In this document: one piece after another, positions 1 to 11,504 of the stretch
How the letters are laid out: the number at the start of each line of letters is the position of its first letter
Position numbering within the stretch: the first letter of the stretch is position 1
Source: Periconia sp. R9002
Lineage: Eukaryota; Ascomycota; Dothideomycetes; Pleosporales; Periconiaceae
Direction: 5' to 3'
Assembly (NCBI GenBank): GCA_023627715.1
Contig: JAMAHW010000001.1
Location: 124,001 to 188,000 of the forward strand
Length of the DNA: 64,000 nucleotides
Made by a program: the position numbers and the translations under genes
Notes under the pieces: model-generated
Seen by the model: only the letters and a program-made list of their open reading frames with translations
Told to the model about the DNA's origin: nothing
The model's database searches: none

Positions 1-1057
1 TGTGACCCGACGAAAACATATCCGGCATCCAGATATATCAAGACAGATGCCCGAGAAGTTTCTCCAATTATGTCGAGCTTCCACGAGCGCACTTGCTTCT
101 CCTCATCTAGTTCAAGCATGAAAAGATAGAGCCGACCATAGTCGTCCGCCAAAATAAAACGCTGGGCATCGACCTGCTCCCATGCCACGAATATAGTAGC
201 ATCTTCCAAGGGCTCCGTCGTTATCTCTTTGGTTTGGTCGTTGTAGTATCCAATTGAAGTCTCTCCGATGATTATCAGACCATATGTGGGGCCGTCAATA
301 GGTATGAGGTGACTGGCGCCGAGCTCCAATTCTCCCTGGTAATTTTCACCTTCCCCAAGCTCGACAGAATCTCCGCCTTCAAAAGCAAGTTCTCGTAATT
401 TCAGTCTGATTGTGGAATGTGTGTCTTCGTAGAGTAATGCCAATCTTGGCTTTTCCTCGTAGGTCCGCGGACGGAGAAATGCAGATGAACGAACAAACAT
501 CTCGGACAAGCGACAGGGCTGAGGCTCGCCCAAGTGGGCAATGTCTGGCTCTTGCTTCCTCTTCTTTCCTCGCTGAACCAGAGGTATTACAGTTATTATG
601 CCTTCGTACACCTCCACTGTCATGAATCGCCCGGACGGGTCAACATGGCATCGTTCGCCGGTCTGTGATTCTCTCGCGGCATTGTCGGCAACGCTTTCGA
701 ACGTTTTTTCGGTCTGAACTTGTTTCTTGTCGGGGTTCCAAGATACAGTGAAATATACGAAACGATCTGTTCCTACGAAGAGGTGGTCGGTCGGCGAGAG
801 GGCAGGGCGGAGCTTTTGCAGCATCGTAATCTTGCCATAGACGACTCTCGAGTGTTGCAGAGATAGACCGTCGGCATTGTGGGTATAAAATTCGAGGCGA
901 TTTGATTTACTGCAAGCAAAGTCAATTGGTGTGATGGCATATTTGAGTATATTTGCCCTGCTCACGCAACTACTAAACAATCCTCTGCAGTTAGGAAGTT
1001 CAATTTGAGGGCATGTCGAATACTGCTAGGTCGGTGAATGGGAGCAACGTAGGCCAT
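1..1057 (-). CDS. DDB1: DDB1-like UV-damaged-DNA-binding protein, N-terminal part (cut by window edge)
   Basis: Exon 1 is 966-1057 and exon 2 runs from 909 off the left edge, with a 56-nt GT-AG intron at 910-965. The start is ATG at 1055-1057, giving a protein beginning MAYVAPIHRPSS. About 330 residues are visible. They follow the first beta-propeller of DDB1 (MMS1_N/CPSF_A family), including stretches like SNRLEFYT, VYGKITML, the HLIP..YGLIIIGETS segment and LGETSRASVLIYLDAGYVFVGS, which mirror known DDB1 proteins. DDB1 is the adaptor of CUL4 ubiquitin ligases and acts in nucleotide-excision repair and, in fungi, in heterochromatin and DNA-damage pathways. It is divergent from the RPC37 gene, with 361 nt between the two start codons. 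The C-terminal two thirds lie outside the window. Similarity was judged by eye, but the match is long and clear. Confidence 0.93.
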
Positions 1058-1418
1058 GTTGGAGATGCGCCTGGGTATCTACACAGCTTCGTACGGTGCC
1101 TATAAGAGAGATATTAAGGTGAAGGAAAGTGAAAGCGTGTGTAAGCGGTTATTGCAAGTGTAGAATTGATGTCTGGTACATTGATGTAGGCAGGCCTATC
1201 GCCGTCATTATAGACGCACGGACCATGAGCAGCTTACTAGTTAGCAACGCGACGGCGGGACGACGCGGGGCAGCTTGCTCCGCTGCCTTTCTCTCGCGGA
1301 CAACTTTTTTTTCGCGGAAGCAACACTTCCCCATACCGCCACCTTTCTACTCACACAATGGCTCGTACGATACCCGTGAAGCAATCTTGAATACTCTGCA
1401 CAGCTCTTGCTAACTACT
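1058..1418. other. intergenic: shared divergent upstream region of DDB1 and RPC37
   Basis: This 361-nt stretch lies between two head-to-head start codons, so both promoters must be here. It has a GC-rich centre (about 1245-1290) followed by a T-run. No TATA box or other motif stood out and there is no open reading frame worth calling. Confidence 0.6.
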
Positions 1419-2591
1419 ATGTCTTTTTCCACAGCAACCGCAGCAGATGCGGACGAGGACGATCCCGTTATTAATGAGTACGATGTCTTCATCACTCCCG
1501 AGATGCAAGAGCAGCTTTATGTCCTGCAATACCTCAACCGCCCGCCCTCTGATAGCCTCACCGAGCAGACTGGAACAAAACCTTCCTCGTTGCGTATAAA
1601 ACCGCAGTCCGGTTTCGTCGAAGTAGATGTGCCGGTGGACATTCGGAATAATTTCAATCGCCAGATGGGTGTTACATGGGGCGAGGCGCTGCGCAAGACG
1701 AAGCAAATCGGCCAAAAGGCTTACGGTATCGCAGCAGGCTTTGAAAGAACAATGCCACGTCCACCCAGGCCAGCGCCGGCTACGTCTGGTGACAACCGAC
1801 CAACTCCAACCCCAGCCCCAGCTCTAGACGACGACAACTATGATGATTACATTATCAATTTTGAGGATGCGAACGAGAAGGGACACGTTCTCAATACGCA
1901 AACTTACGGAGGTCAGATTCAGCAAGACGACAACAGAGGGCCAAACTACATGCTAGGCACATTCAGGAACAGTAAGAATACTCGCGTGCGTGCTAGATGA
2001 GGGACGAGGCTGATTTGAGCATGCAGATGAGTTACATCTTACCAAACTCAAAGGACTAGTACAAATGCGCACTCAATTCCACCACATTGATGCTTTAGCC
2101 CAGCTCGATGCTGTAACCCGCCGACGGGAGAAGGAACAGCAGGAAGGCGCGAAATCCGTTGAACCCAAAGCGTTTATGCCCACCGTTAAGAGGGCCGGGG
2201 GAGATACCGCCGTAGAAATAACCCAGGCATTGATGAAATCTACAAATCAGGAGAAGTGGCAGAGATTGGACTATGAAGACGAAGATGTGAGAAGACCATC
2301 ATTCTACCCCATCTTTAACATACATGTGCTTATCCTATACAGTCCGGCGCAGCCTACGCAACCTACGAAGATTGTCTCTTTCTAACGGAAGCCAATGCAG
2401 CACCGAAGTTGCATGCAGAAATTTCGAATAGCGAGTACCTCGACACCGTTAGCGCCCCTTCTGGTGGTAAGGGGATCAAGAAGAAGTTGCCACAGAAACG
2501 GCAGGAGCTGGTCGAGATATCGGATGAATCTGATGAAGAGGAAGATGAGACCAAGTCTGGAAATGTGGAAGAAGCCAAGAGAGAGGCTTGA
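1419..2591 (+). CDS. RPC37: DNA-directed RNA polymerase III subunit RPC37/RPC5
   Basis: Exons are 1419-1971, 2027-2286 and 2343-2591; the introns are 55 and 56 nt, both GT-AG. The product is 353 residues. It follows the Rpc5/RPC37 family: an N-terminal VINEYDVFITPEMQEQLYVLQYLNRP, a middle QTYGGQIQQ and YMLGTFRN, then after intron 1 ELHLTKLKGLVQMRTQFHHIDA, all recognisable for this subunit. The tail is acidic and lysine-rich (SDESDEEEDE) and probably disordered. The subunit pairs with RPC53 in Pol III and acts in initiation and termination on tRNA and 5S genes. ATG 1419 was chosen because the frame upstream offers only a TTG before stops. Splice sites were chosen because they restore the family sequence. 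Confidence 0.92.
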
Positions 2592-3255
2592 TTTTGATGA
2601 TACCCCTAGAATTGAAGGCTGGACTATCCGCTTCATTTGTATAGCTGTTTCCATGTGATGCAATGCAATGTCTATAAGAAACAGCAATAAAATTCACTTG
2701 ACAATAAAGGAACGCTAGGAGGCTGAAGACCTAGACACAAGGCTCCCCGCTGCTTCAAAGGCGAGCTGACATGACAGGAAGGCTCGTAGAATATTTTTCC
2801 AGACATGTCACCCAGTCGTACAATCGATGTTTTGTTTGAACAATTCAATGTTAGGTAGACTTCAGATCTTCATTGGGATAGTGTCAAAGTCACGTGATAC
2901 ACTGCTCGGGTATTTTTTTCCGCGAAATTTTCCACATTGCCGTCCTCCAGTGCTTCTTTTTCCTTAACTCTTTCGATGTTCTCCAACAGCACTTTCATCT
3001 CATTCTATGGTATCCTGCGGTAATCAACCCAATTGTGCCAGCGCTATGCTTTTCATCAGCAGAGCGTCGAGCAAAGGCTCCGACCTGCCATAGGAGTTCC
3101 GCAGGCAGCGTCTTGATGCGGCTCAATTCCACGACCTCGGTTGAGGAGCGAGCGAACCAAGACCGCGGACTTCGACCACACCTTGCAGCATACATGCACA
3201 CACCATTTCTCGGCTTGTGTCTTTGCAGTCTACACAGCGTACGAAGCTATACGCA
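2592..3255. other. intergenic: RPC37 3' end and HIBADH upstream region
   Basis: Two AATAAA-type poly(A) signals (2686-2691 and 2703-2708) lie about 100 nt after the RPC37 stop. The rest is upstream sequence of the dehydrogenase. A 121-codon open frame at 2894-3259 shows no recognisable protein and was not called. Confidence 0.55.
2686..2708 (+). terminator. poly(A) signals of RPC37
   Basis: Two AATAAA hexamers at 2686 and 2703 lie about 95-115 nt after the stop codon. They are the likely 3'-end signals of the RPC37 transcript. The cleavage site was not located. Confidence 0.45.
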
Positions 3256-4469
3256 ATGAGAACTGTATCGGCAATAGCAACACCTTTGAGAAGGCTGCGA
3301 CCAGCTGCTGTTCGCCTGCCTTCCCGGAGATGTTTCTCAAGCTCACCCAACCTTCAAGCCACATGGGGATTCATTGGTCTTGGACGAATGGGGTTCGCTA
3401 TGGCGCGAAATCTGAGAGCAAAGCTTCCGGCTGAGGATACCCTATTCGTTCAAGATATCAACACTGCTGTTTCCAAACAGTTCTTAGAGGAGAATTCGCA
3501 GGGCGTACGGGTTGCTGACAATGTCCGAGAAGTCGCTGAGAAAGCGGTAAGTCTTGCATCTGTTCCTCTCTTTTTTTTGCATGATGAACCATTTGTTCTA
3601 TCTATGATCTAAGTTGGGGGTCACTTGTGGCCCTTCGTCTGATTACCCAAACAAATAGCCAATCCTCTGATGCAATTCCCAATCGCTGTCTTCTGTTATC
3701 ATATCGTGTTTGAAACATTTCTGACATGCAAAAGGAAACCATCATTACATGCCTGCCCGAACCTCAGCATGTCAAAAGCGTGTATAACCAAATGCTGGAA
3801 CCTGCAACGCTTTTGAGTGATGGCGTGAACAAGCCACGACTGTTTATTGATTGCTCAACCATCGACCCTATGACATCCGCCTCGGTTGCCGAAAGCACCA
3901 CTTCAACCAAGCAAGGTGTTTTCATAGATGCGCCAATGTCTGGTGGCGTTGTCGGTGCTCAAGCCGGTACGCTTACTTTCATGATTGGTGCCGCGCCCGA
4001 AGCCGTGGGGCCAGCAACTGCAGTTCTCTCGATGATGGGCAAACGCGTCCTCCACTTGGGAGAACAGGGCGCAGGTCTTAAAGGCAAACTTGCAAACAAC
4101 TATCTCTTAGCGCTCAACAACATAGCCACTGCCGAAGCCATGAACATGGGAATCCAATGGGGTCTCGATCCCAAGGCACTTGCGGGCATGATCAACATCA
4201 GTACCGGCAAATGTTGGCCTAGTGAGGTCAACAACCCAGTTCCAGGTGTCATTGAAGGTTCACCCGCTAGCCGAGGTTACGAAGGTGGTTTTGGTGTCGC
4301 ACTCGCAAACAAGGATTTGAAGTTGGCCATCAAAGCTGCAAAAGATGCCAACATTCATCTCGCGTTAGCAGACGATGCCCAGGCGCTGTATGAAGAGGTA
4401 GAACAGGACGAGAATTGCAAAGGGCGGGATTTCTCCGTCGTGTACAGGTATCTAGGGGGTAAAGAGTAG
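3256..4469 (+). CDS. 3-hydroxyisobutyrate dehydrogenase, mitochondrial
   Basis: Exons 3256-3546 and 3735-4469 flank a 188-nt GT-AG intron and give 341 residues. The N-terminus (about 30 residues, rich in Arg, Ser and Ala, no acids) is a typical matrix-targeting sequence. It is followed by the Rossmann motif GFIGLGRMG, then after the intron TIITCLPEPQHVKSVY, the substrate-binding DAPMSGGVVGAQAGTL, and GLKGKLANN with the catalytic Lys. These are hallmarks of the beta-hydroxyacid dehydrogenase family. The enzyme oxidises 3-hydroxyisobutyrate to methylmalonate semialdehyde with NAD+ in valine breakdown. An in-frame non-ATG extension upstream (from 3217) was ignored. A related dehydrogenase specificity cannot be excluded from sequence alone, but length and motifs fit HIBADH best. 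Confidence 0.92.
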
Positions 4470-4769
4470 AAGAAAAACACACATTGAAATATGGAAAATA
4501 CCACCATGGCTTGAACAATCGCGTTCGCTTCCAAATTGCGTGTTGGTGAAAATGTCGTGTTCCCCCAGTTTTGCCCCGCCACACGGACTGCGCCACGAAC
4601 GTGCGTCATACGATCCATTGGACCCTTTGCTGCAGCTCTCGTGACCCAACCTTACGTTTCCCTCTCGCAAACCACTTTCATCTCTTCACAGTACACCGCT
4701 GATTGATTTTGTTACTCCATTTCACTAATATCCTGTACCATTTGAACTCCATACCGCCACATTGTCAAC

Positions 4770-5370
4770 ATGTGCGGCACCGACTGCTTTCTGATGTTGT
4801 TGTCGGTGCTCTTCCCGCCCATTGGAGGTAAGTTTCCCCGCGTCCTGCAAGGCACCAGCTATCGAGTCGCCTCACCACCTTTTCATGAACTAAACTCCAA
4901 ATCATGCAGTATGGGTCAAGAGCGGCATTTGCAGTGCCGACTCCCTCATTAATATCGCCCTTTGCGCTCTCGGATTCCTCCCCGGCCTCCTTCACGCCTG
5001 GTACATTATCCTGAAAAATCCGGAGCCATACCCATATGAAGGGGTACAAGACCGTGAGCGTGGCGCCGACGGCTCTGTCACGTACTACTACGTGAGCACA
5101 GCGCAGCCTCAACATCCTGCTGGCCGCGCGGGAGGACAGCAGGCGCAAGGACAGACGTCATACGGCACCATCAGCGGAAGTCAACCTTCTGGTGGACAGT
5201 TCCCGGGACAGCAGTCGGGAGTCCTACCGGGCCCCAAGATTGTGTATGCTCAGCATGCAAATTCAGGTGGCGACGCAGCCGGTCCGAGTGCGAATGGGGA
5301 GAGTGCAAGCGAACCCCCACCTACATATGCGGACGTTATCAAGGGGGACCACAAGGTGCAACACCCGTAA
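4770..5370 (+). CDS. Sna3/Pmp3-family proteolipid with PPxY sorting motif
   Basis: Exons 4770-4827 and 4910-5370 flank an 82-nt intron; the product is 172 residues. The first ~65 residues are the Pmp3/UPF0057 proteolipid fold with two hydrophobic helices (CFLMLLSVLFPPIGVWVKSG and INIALCALGFLPGLLHAWYI), followed by NPEPYPYEG. The remaining ~100 residues are a Gln/Gly/Ser-rich cytosolic tail. It ends in EPPPTYADVIKGDHKVQ, which holds a PPxY motif. In yeast, Sna3 uses such a motif to bind the ubiquitin ligase Rsp5 and enter multivesicular bodies, so this looks like a Sna3-type member rather than the short Pmp3. The role in vacuolar sorting is inferred from the family. Confidence 0.86.
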
Positions 5371-7913
5371 GGGGATGTGGTGAGCTCATACGGGGCGTGC
5401 GGCATGGCATATCTGGAGTCAAGTCTGATTGGAAAGGCTTTTGTAACATCACAACAATATCTGGATAGGGAGGGGAGTATTTTGTTTTGGACATTGGCGC
5501 TGGGTGGGGCTGGTTGGGTATCGTTTATAATGATGTATCATTTGGTAGTTTTGACAAAGGAAACTTGTCAAATGCATGGAAACTTTTACTCTCTTCTTTC
5601 ATATCCATACCTACCTGAGTATTCAATGTTGGTTCATGTGAAGTCTTCAGAGTAAGCGCAAGAATGTGATGTATATCATGGCAGCTTACATAAATCCCAC
5701 CGCATATTATCATCTTGTAAAATTCCTTATTTTGCTGACAGCTAATCCAAAAAGCAATTTACCACCAAGATGGTGTTCAATGCCAGTGTCATATCAGAGT
5801 TACATCCATCTACAACGAAACACACATCACACGAATGTCGGAACCACATTGTACCAGAAGCACTTGATCATATCACAGTCAGTCTCATACGCCGTCACTG
5901 ACTTTTCTTTTCCCAAGATTTTTATGTGTCAAAGCTAATCCACCTTTCTTGATTCCTTCCTTTTGGGTGGTTATTTTTGTAGAAGTAGAAATCCTTACAA
6001 TTGTTAACGAGAATAAAATAGTAAATAATGCACCGATTTTAGGCGGATTCGGAAATAGTATCTCTGATGTTGGCTGTTCTCTTGATCATGATAAGCCCCG
6101 TCCGTATAGGCACTCGGCGTCAGGTCCTCACCGACAGTTCCCTATGAAGGTACCTCGATACGGATCTCACCTCATCAATCACTGCTTTTGACGAGCTGAT
6201 AAGGCATCAATCAGAAACGGTCGCGAAATGATTAGACTGCAATCATTGGCTTGAAAATCGCCGTCTCTTTTGCTCTTGGCGAAGGGTGGTCGCACGGATG
6301 GTAAGGGCTCGGTTTGGGTCCCATGGTTAGTTTCATTGGATATTGATCAATCTGCGGAGAGATGTCATCAACGTTACCGCCACGGCTCAGCTATCAACAT
6401 CAAACTAGAAACCATTGGATTTGGAATCAAGAGTTTTACTACCAGTTGAGAATGACTACCACGACTGACTACCTATCTAACTAGACTGCACCGCCCGAGG
6501 AGAACGCGCGCGCGAACAGGAAGGCAAATACGCAAAGTGTGGCGCAACCCTTCTCCAAGCCACACACAACACACACCTTCACAGCGGGATCCGCCTAACA
6601 AACGGACCGGGGAATTTTTAATGCGGCCGGTGATTTGGAGGCTGCCCGACCCGAAAGAAATGGGAATGAAATCGGGCCAAGCTAAATGAGCACAGCAAAG
6701 ACAGGATTGACGGGCGTTTTGAGTTTGCTGCGCGAACGGACTTGTGAGTTCATACACTGGATACGAGTTGTGTGGTGTTGGTGGATGAATGGATAAATGA
6801 CTGAATGAATGGATTGATTGATGAACAAAGAATCAAAAAAAAAATGCGGCACAGCACAGTCGTCGTTTCAAGCGTTAAGCGGCAGCGCTCAAGCCTCGAG
6901 GTTCGTCTGGGCTGGCTGCGAACCGATGGCATTGGCACTGCCTTGTTTTGTGGGCCAAGCATTGCTTGTGTATGGTGACGTTGAGCTTCGATAATTTGGC
7001 AGATCTCTCGAGTCGCTCCCGCGGGAGAGTCAGGGGCAAAAAAGGGACTTCGCGACATGTATACCCGATGCAAAGACAACTTTAATGATTCGAATTGCGA
7101 GCTGGAGAGTCGATGGGAGTGTAGTGTACAAAGTAAGGTGAGAAGTGAGAAGCCTTTTTCGGCGTTTGTTGTTGGTCTCCTAAATGAGTGCATGTTGCGA
7201 GATGTCATCCTACAGGTATTATGTGCATGGTTGTACGAGGGAAACAGGAATCAAGTTGGATAATTCTCAGCCACTGATTCGCAGACGCGGGCAGAACACA
7301 CGCCCCTGTATCGCCTCCTATTAGTCAATCACAGCACGGCACCCCCTGTTATGATCAGACGTCGTTGTCATCACCGAGCAAGCCATGTCGGGCGAGTGCG
7401 TGCGTTGTGCGTGGCCGGCTGTCTGCTTGCTCTCTTGCTTGTTCGTGTGTGGTTAAAACGCTCGTGCCCTGGAGCCATTTGACCGCTCCCTTCTTCATCT
7501 TCCACCTTCTCCCTTTCAACTTCCTGCATCTCACAACTATCCTCAGTCAACCTTACTTGTTGCCTTGTTGCGCAGCAAACAAACAAAAGCAAGGGTTTGT
7601 GCTGCCTGAGCCACTCACCGAATTCCTGCCTGATTACCCAGGTAACAACCTCGTTACTGCGCACCTGAGGCCCCACACCTTTACTGCCCCCTTGCAGCAA
7701 GGCTGAAAACGGTCTTCTTGCCTGGTCCGACCAACGCTTTATAAAACATCTTTGCGAACCCGACGACATCTTTTTGGCCCCCAGGAAAACGGTTGTGAAC
7801 TCAAGCATTTGTCGAATCGATATTCCAAACTAGGTTCTCACTGATCGTTGATTTAACGACTTGTTTTTTGGAGACTACTAAGTGGTTTGGTTGGTTTCCA
7901 CGAGCCATACAAC
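5371..7913. other. intergenic: 2.5-kb non-coding stretch before the Ca2+/H+ exchanger
   Basis: No convincing gene was found on either strand; the open frames are under 155 codons and show no family features. It contains TGAA/TGAT-rich low-complexity sequence around 6780-6830 and a pyrimidine-rich leader of the exchanger gene from about 7400. Confidence 0.6.
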
Positions 7914-9879
7914 ATGTCACGTAAGTCGTCACCACGTACCTCCAAGCTGCGCTGTCAAAAGGTCGATCATTGGCTGCACCTTCGACAAGTCATATTCATA
8001 TGCGGAAGTCCAGGTATATAAATGCTAACATATTGCCTCATTCTAGACGTAATTAAAAACAGGGCCTTCAGGACCGCGCGGAGAAGCTCAAGTAGATCAT
8101 CGTCCCTCGACAGCAACAGGATGCACCGACACACAACCGCACAATCGGAAGCTAATATCGACTCCGCCATCCAAGAGGAGCGCAATACAGCAAGCGCGCA
8201 AGCCCAGCGAGAGTTCCCTGCACCGCCCCACGCCGGAACTGAGCCAGTTGCCCATGCTTCCTCTCCTGTATCGCCTAGGTCTATGGGCGATAGCCAGACT
8301 TTAGCCGGAAATTCTACAATGCAAGGTGGTGAGATGGCCAACGGACATGCAGAGCCGAGCAAGAAGGCCTCGGAAGACAGGAGTAGTGCTACCGTTGTGG
8401 ATAATTCTGGTTCCAACATGCGCGCTAGATTCAAGAAGCTCATCCGCCACGATACCGCCGCACTAGAAGAAGGAAATGCCGAGAAGTTGACTCCCGAAGA
8501 GCGCAAAAAACAAGCACACAAGAGAAAAATACCTATTGGACAGCAGATCAACTCTACATTAATTGAGCCTTGGAAGCTCAACTGGCTCCTCATCTTCGTA
8601 CCCGTTGGATTTGCTTTATATTTCACAAAGACGGGTGGGCCGTGGGCCATCTTCTTCACCAACTTCTTTGCGATCATTCCATTGGCGGCCATGCTGAGTT
8701 TCGCCACCGAGGAGTTGGCTTTAAGGGTCGGCGAAACGCTTGGTGGACTGCTCAATGCATCATTCGGCAACGCTGTTGAGCTTATCGTCTCTATCCAAGC
8801 TCTGGCTAAACACGAAGTGACTATTGTGAAGACATCACTTATCGGTAGCATGCTTTCCAATCTGCTACTTGTTCTGGGCATGTCATTCTTCATGGGTGGA
8901 ATCAACCGATCTGAGCAATTTTTCAACGTCACAGTTGCCCAGACAGCTGCTTCGTTGCTTGCACTTTGCATTGCTTCGCTCATCATCCCAACAGTTTTTC
9001 ACAACATGCTGGCTGAGGACAACGGCTCAGCTGGCGACGCTGTCAAGAACAGCGAATTGTCACATGGAACTGCCGTTATTCTCCTCTTCGTCTACGGATG
9101 CTACCTTGTCTTCCAGCTCAAGACGCACGTTACGATGTACAACGCCCCATCCCAAAAGGTTCCCAAGCGCAAATCCTCCAGGGTTGAAGAAGGCGCAGCA
9201 GCAAAGGGAATTGCTACGATCGGCGCTGGAACCGCTGCTGCCTCTGGTGGCGACGTCAATGCAAAGGGCAACATCTTTCAAGATGCAAATGGCAACGAAG
9301 ATGAAGAGGATGAGGATGACTTCGAGGAACCTACTCTCACAGTGCTCGGCGCGATTATCACGTTGTTGATTTCCACCGCCCTCGTTGCGTGCTGCTCCGA
9401 ATTCATGGTGTCCAGCATTGAAGGCATAACCAGCACGGGCGCTATATCTACTACCTTTGTTGGTTTGATTCTTTTGCCCATTGTCGGCAATGCCGCTGAG
9501 CACGCCACGGCTGTAACGGTGGCCATGAAGGACAAGATGGACCTCGCGATCGGTGTCGCGGTGGGATCCAGCATGCAGATTGCACTGCTTGTGCTGCCTT
9601 TCATCGTCGTAATCGGCTGGATCATTGGCGAGGAGTGCATGACGTTGTACTTCGACTCGTTCCAGATTGCCACTCTGTTCGTCTCGGTACTGCTGGTCAA
9701 CTATCTCATCCAGGATGGCAAGTCTCGTAAGTATACACCAATCTTTTTTGCGCCAGGTTACTTTTTTCAGTGCTAACGGTATTGCAGACTGGCTTGAAGG
9801 CGTACTCCTCATGTCGTCTTACATCATCATTGCGCTCGCCGCATGGTTCTACCCCAACATCGACGAAGGTCAATGCTAG
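7914..9879 (+). CDS. vacuolar Ca2+/H+ exchanger (Vcx1/CAX family)
   Basis: Exon 1 is only 7 nt (7914-7920); exons 2 and 3 are 8047-9726 and 9788-9879, with introns of 126 and 61 nt. The product is 592 residues. A disordered Ser/Arg-rich N-terminus (~160 residues) precedes about eleven hydrophobic segments. The two alpha repeats are clear: NASFGNAVELIVSIQALA and PIVGNAAEHATAVTVAMKDK, followed by VGSSMQIALLVLPF. An acidic loop (DEEDEDDFEE) lies between the halves, as in yeast Vcx1 and other CAX proteins. The protein is expected to drive Ca2+ into the vacuole in exchange for protons and to take part in calcium signalling and stress responses. The tiny first exon was chosen because ATGTCAC plus the acceptor at 8046 gives an in-frame start. 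Confidence 0.94.
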
Positions 9880-11504
9880 TGCTAATATGATACGACCACT
9901 TTTTCTCGATATTCTTTTAACGGCCGTTTTTCATTCTATCCTATGTATTAGTCATTTTTGAATTTTTCCTTCCCGTGGGCGGATGCTCCAACTCGAAACA
10001 CTTCGATGCCGGAGTATAATACCGTACGTCTCCCTTTTCAGCCTCTCTCGTCTCTTGTCAAAAGAGTAGTGCAGGGCCTCATCTACAAGTTGGATTCCAA
10101 TCTTTCCACTTTTTCCTTATCTTGATTAACGAAAATGGCGTGGCTCTTTGCTGTCTATCGATCAGTTTGGTGTTTTCGACCTGATCTGGTGTCTCTAGAT
10201 TTTTTTTATTTGGTCGGTTGTTCTGAAAACTGCTTATTCCCTTGATACCCTTTGTGTTATTTTCATTTTCCCCAAACCAGTGACTTGTTTGGATCAATAC
10301 CTCATCACTCGCTTTTTTAAAGTAATCTCATACGTAGTTAATCACTATAACCTTTTATGTTCTTGCTTCTGTTTATTCTCCCCCTTGAATACCACATTTA
10401 TATGTACAACGAACACATGCAACACCACTCCAACAGACAGGACTAAATTACACACAGGCCGAAGGGGTTACCTACGCCTACCTACCCCAGAATCCTGGGA
10501 AATAAATGTAGAAGCGATCAGGGAAGAAGACCGACCGGTTGGTCGGAACCACATGGACGGGCGAACGAATGGGGGAGAAGATGGGGTGGGGAAGGGCCTT
10601 GGCATCGATGAAGCTTAATTCTACCTCGACTTCCTACCTTACCTACACTACGTGTATACGAACGAATGAACGAATGAAAGGGGGTTTGTACGTATGTATG
10701 AATTGGATGAAGGACGAAGGAGACAGCTGCTGTATCAAATTGGCGCATTCCAAACTGAACGATGGGATGGCTTGCGCGGTCCCTACCGAACATGGTGAGG
10801 TGAGTGAGGATCAGCGGAACGAGAGGACCAGACCAAGAAGCGCAGGCGACGGAGAAAAGGAACTCCATGTGGGAAAGATATCCCTTCTCTGACCCCAAGT
10901 CTCACGGACGTATGTAGTGGTAGGATGCGCATTTGTTTTTCATCAGCCGACAGCCTACGTGAGAGAGGACGACTAACTTCCTAAAGCTGGGTGAGAAGGG
11001 GAGTTTTCTTTTACTTGTATGTGAAGTTGATGGGACATCTGAGGGTAGGGTATAAAAGAGGAGTGTTTTGCGTCGAGGCCTGCTTGCTTCCTTCCTTCCT
11101 CTCTACCCACTCCGACGACGGCACTGAGAGTTCCTTTTGCGGTCCGCTTCTGGGGTATAAAGGACGCCTTCTACTCGCGTGGCCGCTCTCTCTCCTACTA
11201 CACACACTTCTTGAGCCAGGATTTTCCTTTGCTCTTGCTTGACGACTTCTCACATTACTTGACAACCTTCGACGACCATCCTCAACCTTTCTCTCATCTT
11301 CCCCGACGATTGTCACTTCTTCCAATCCCACGACCCACCACCCCCTCCTTCTCACTTTACCTATCCAACAACGTCAAACTCGCCCCAGCTGATCTGACCC
11401 ACACGAAAGCACCTTCCACATTCCGCTGCTCTTCTTGAGTCGGCACCGTATGTACACAACCGCCCTTCCCCTCTAGCTTCCCAGTACTGACATTCACCAG
11501 CAAC
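9880..11504. other. intergenic: 1.6-kb region upstream of the SNF2 gene
   Basis: No supported gene. It holds the 3' region of the exchanger (T-rich), ACGAATGA-type short repeats near 10660-10680, two TATA-like boxes (11051, 11156) and a long pyrimidine-rich leader from about 11170 to 11500 typical of fungal 5' ends. Confidence 0.6.
11047..11163 (+). promoter_or_regulatory. two TATA-like boxes in similar context
   Basis: TATAAAAG at 11051 (AGGGTATAAAAGAGG) and TATAAAGG at 11156 (GGGGTATAAAGGACG) share the GGGTATAAA core about 105 nt apart. They stand before a CT-rich leader and could set two transcript starts for the SNF2 gene. No experimental support is visible in the sequence. Confidence 0.4.

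Noticed and set aside
2894..3259. 121-codon plus-strand open frame before the dehydrogenase
   Set aside because: No family features; it probably covers the 5' region of the next gene.
7967..8986. 339-codon open frame on the minus strand
   Set aside because: It lies antisense to the Ca2+/H+ exchanger exon and shows no protein features; it is a shadow of the real coding strand.
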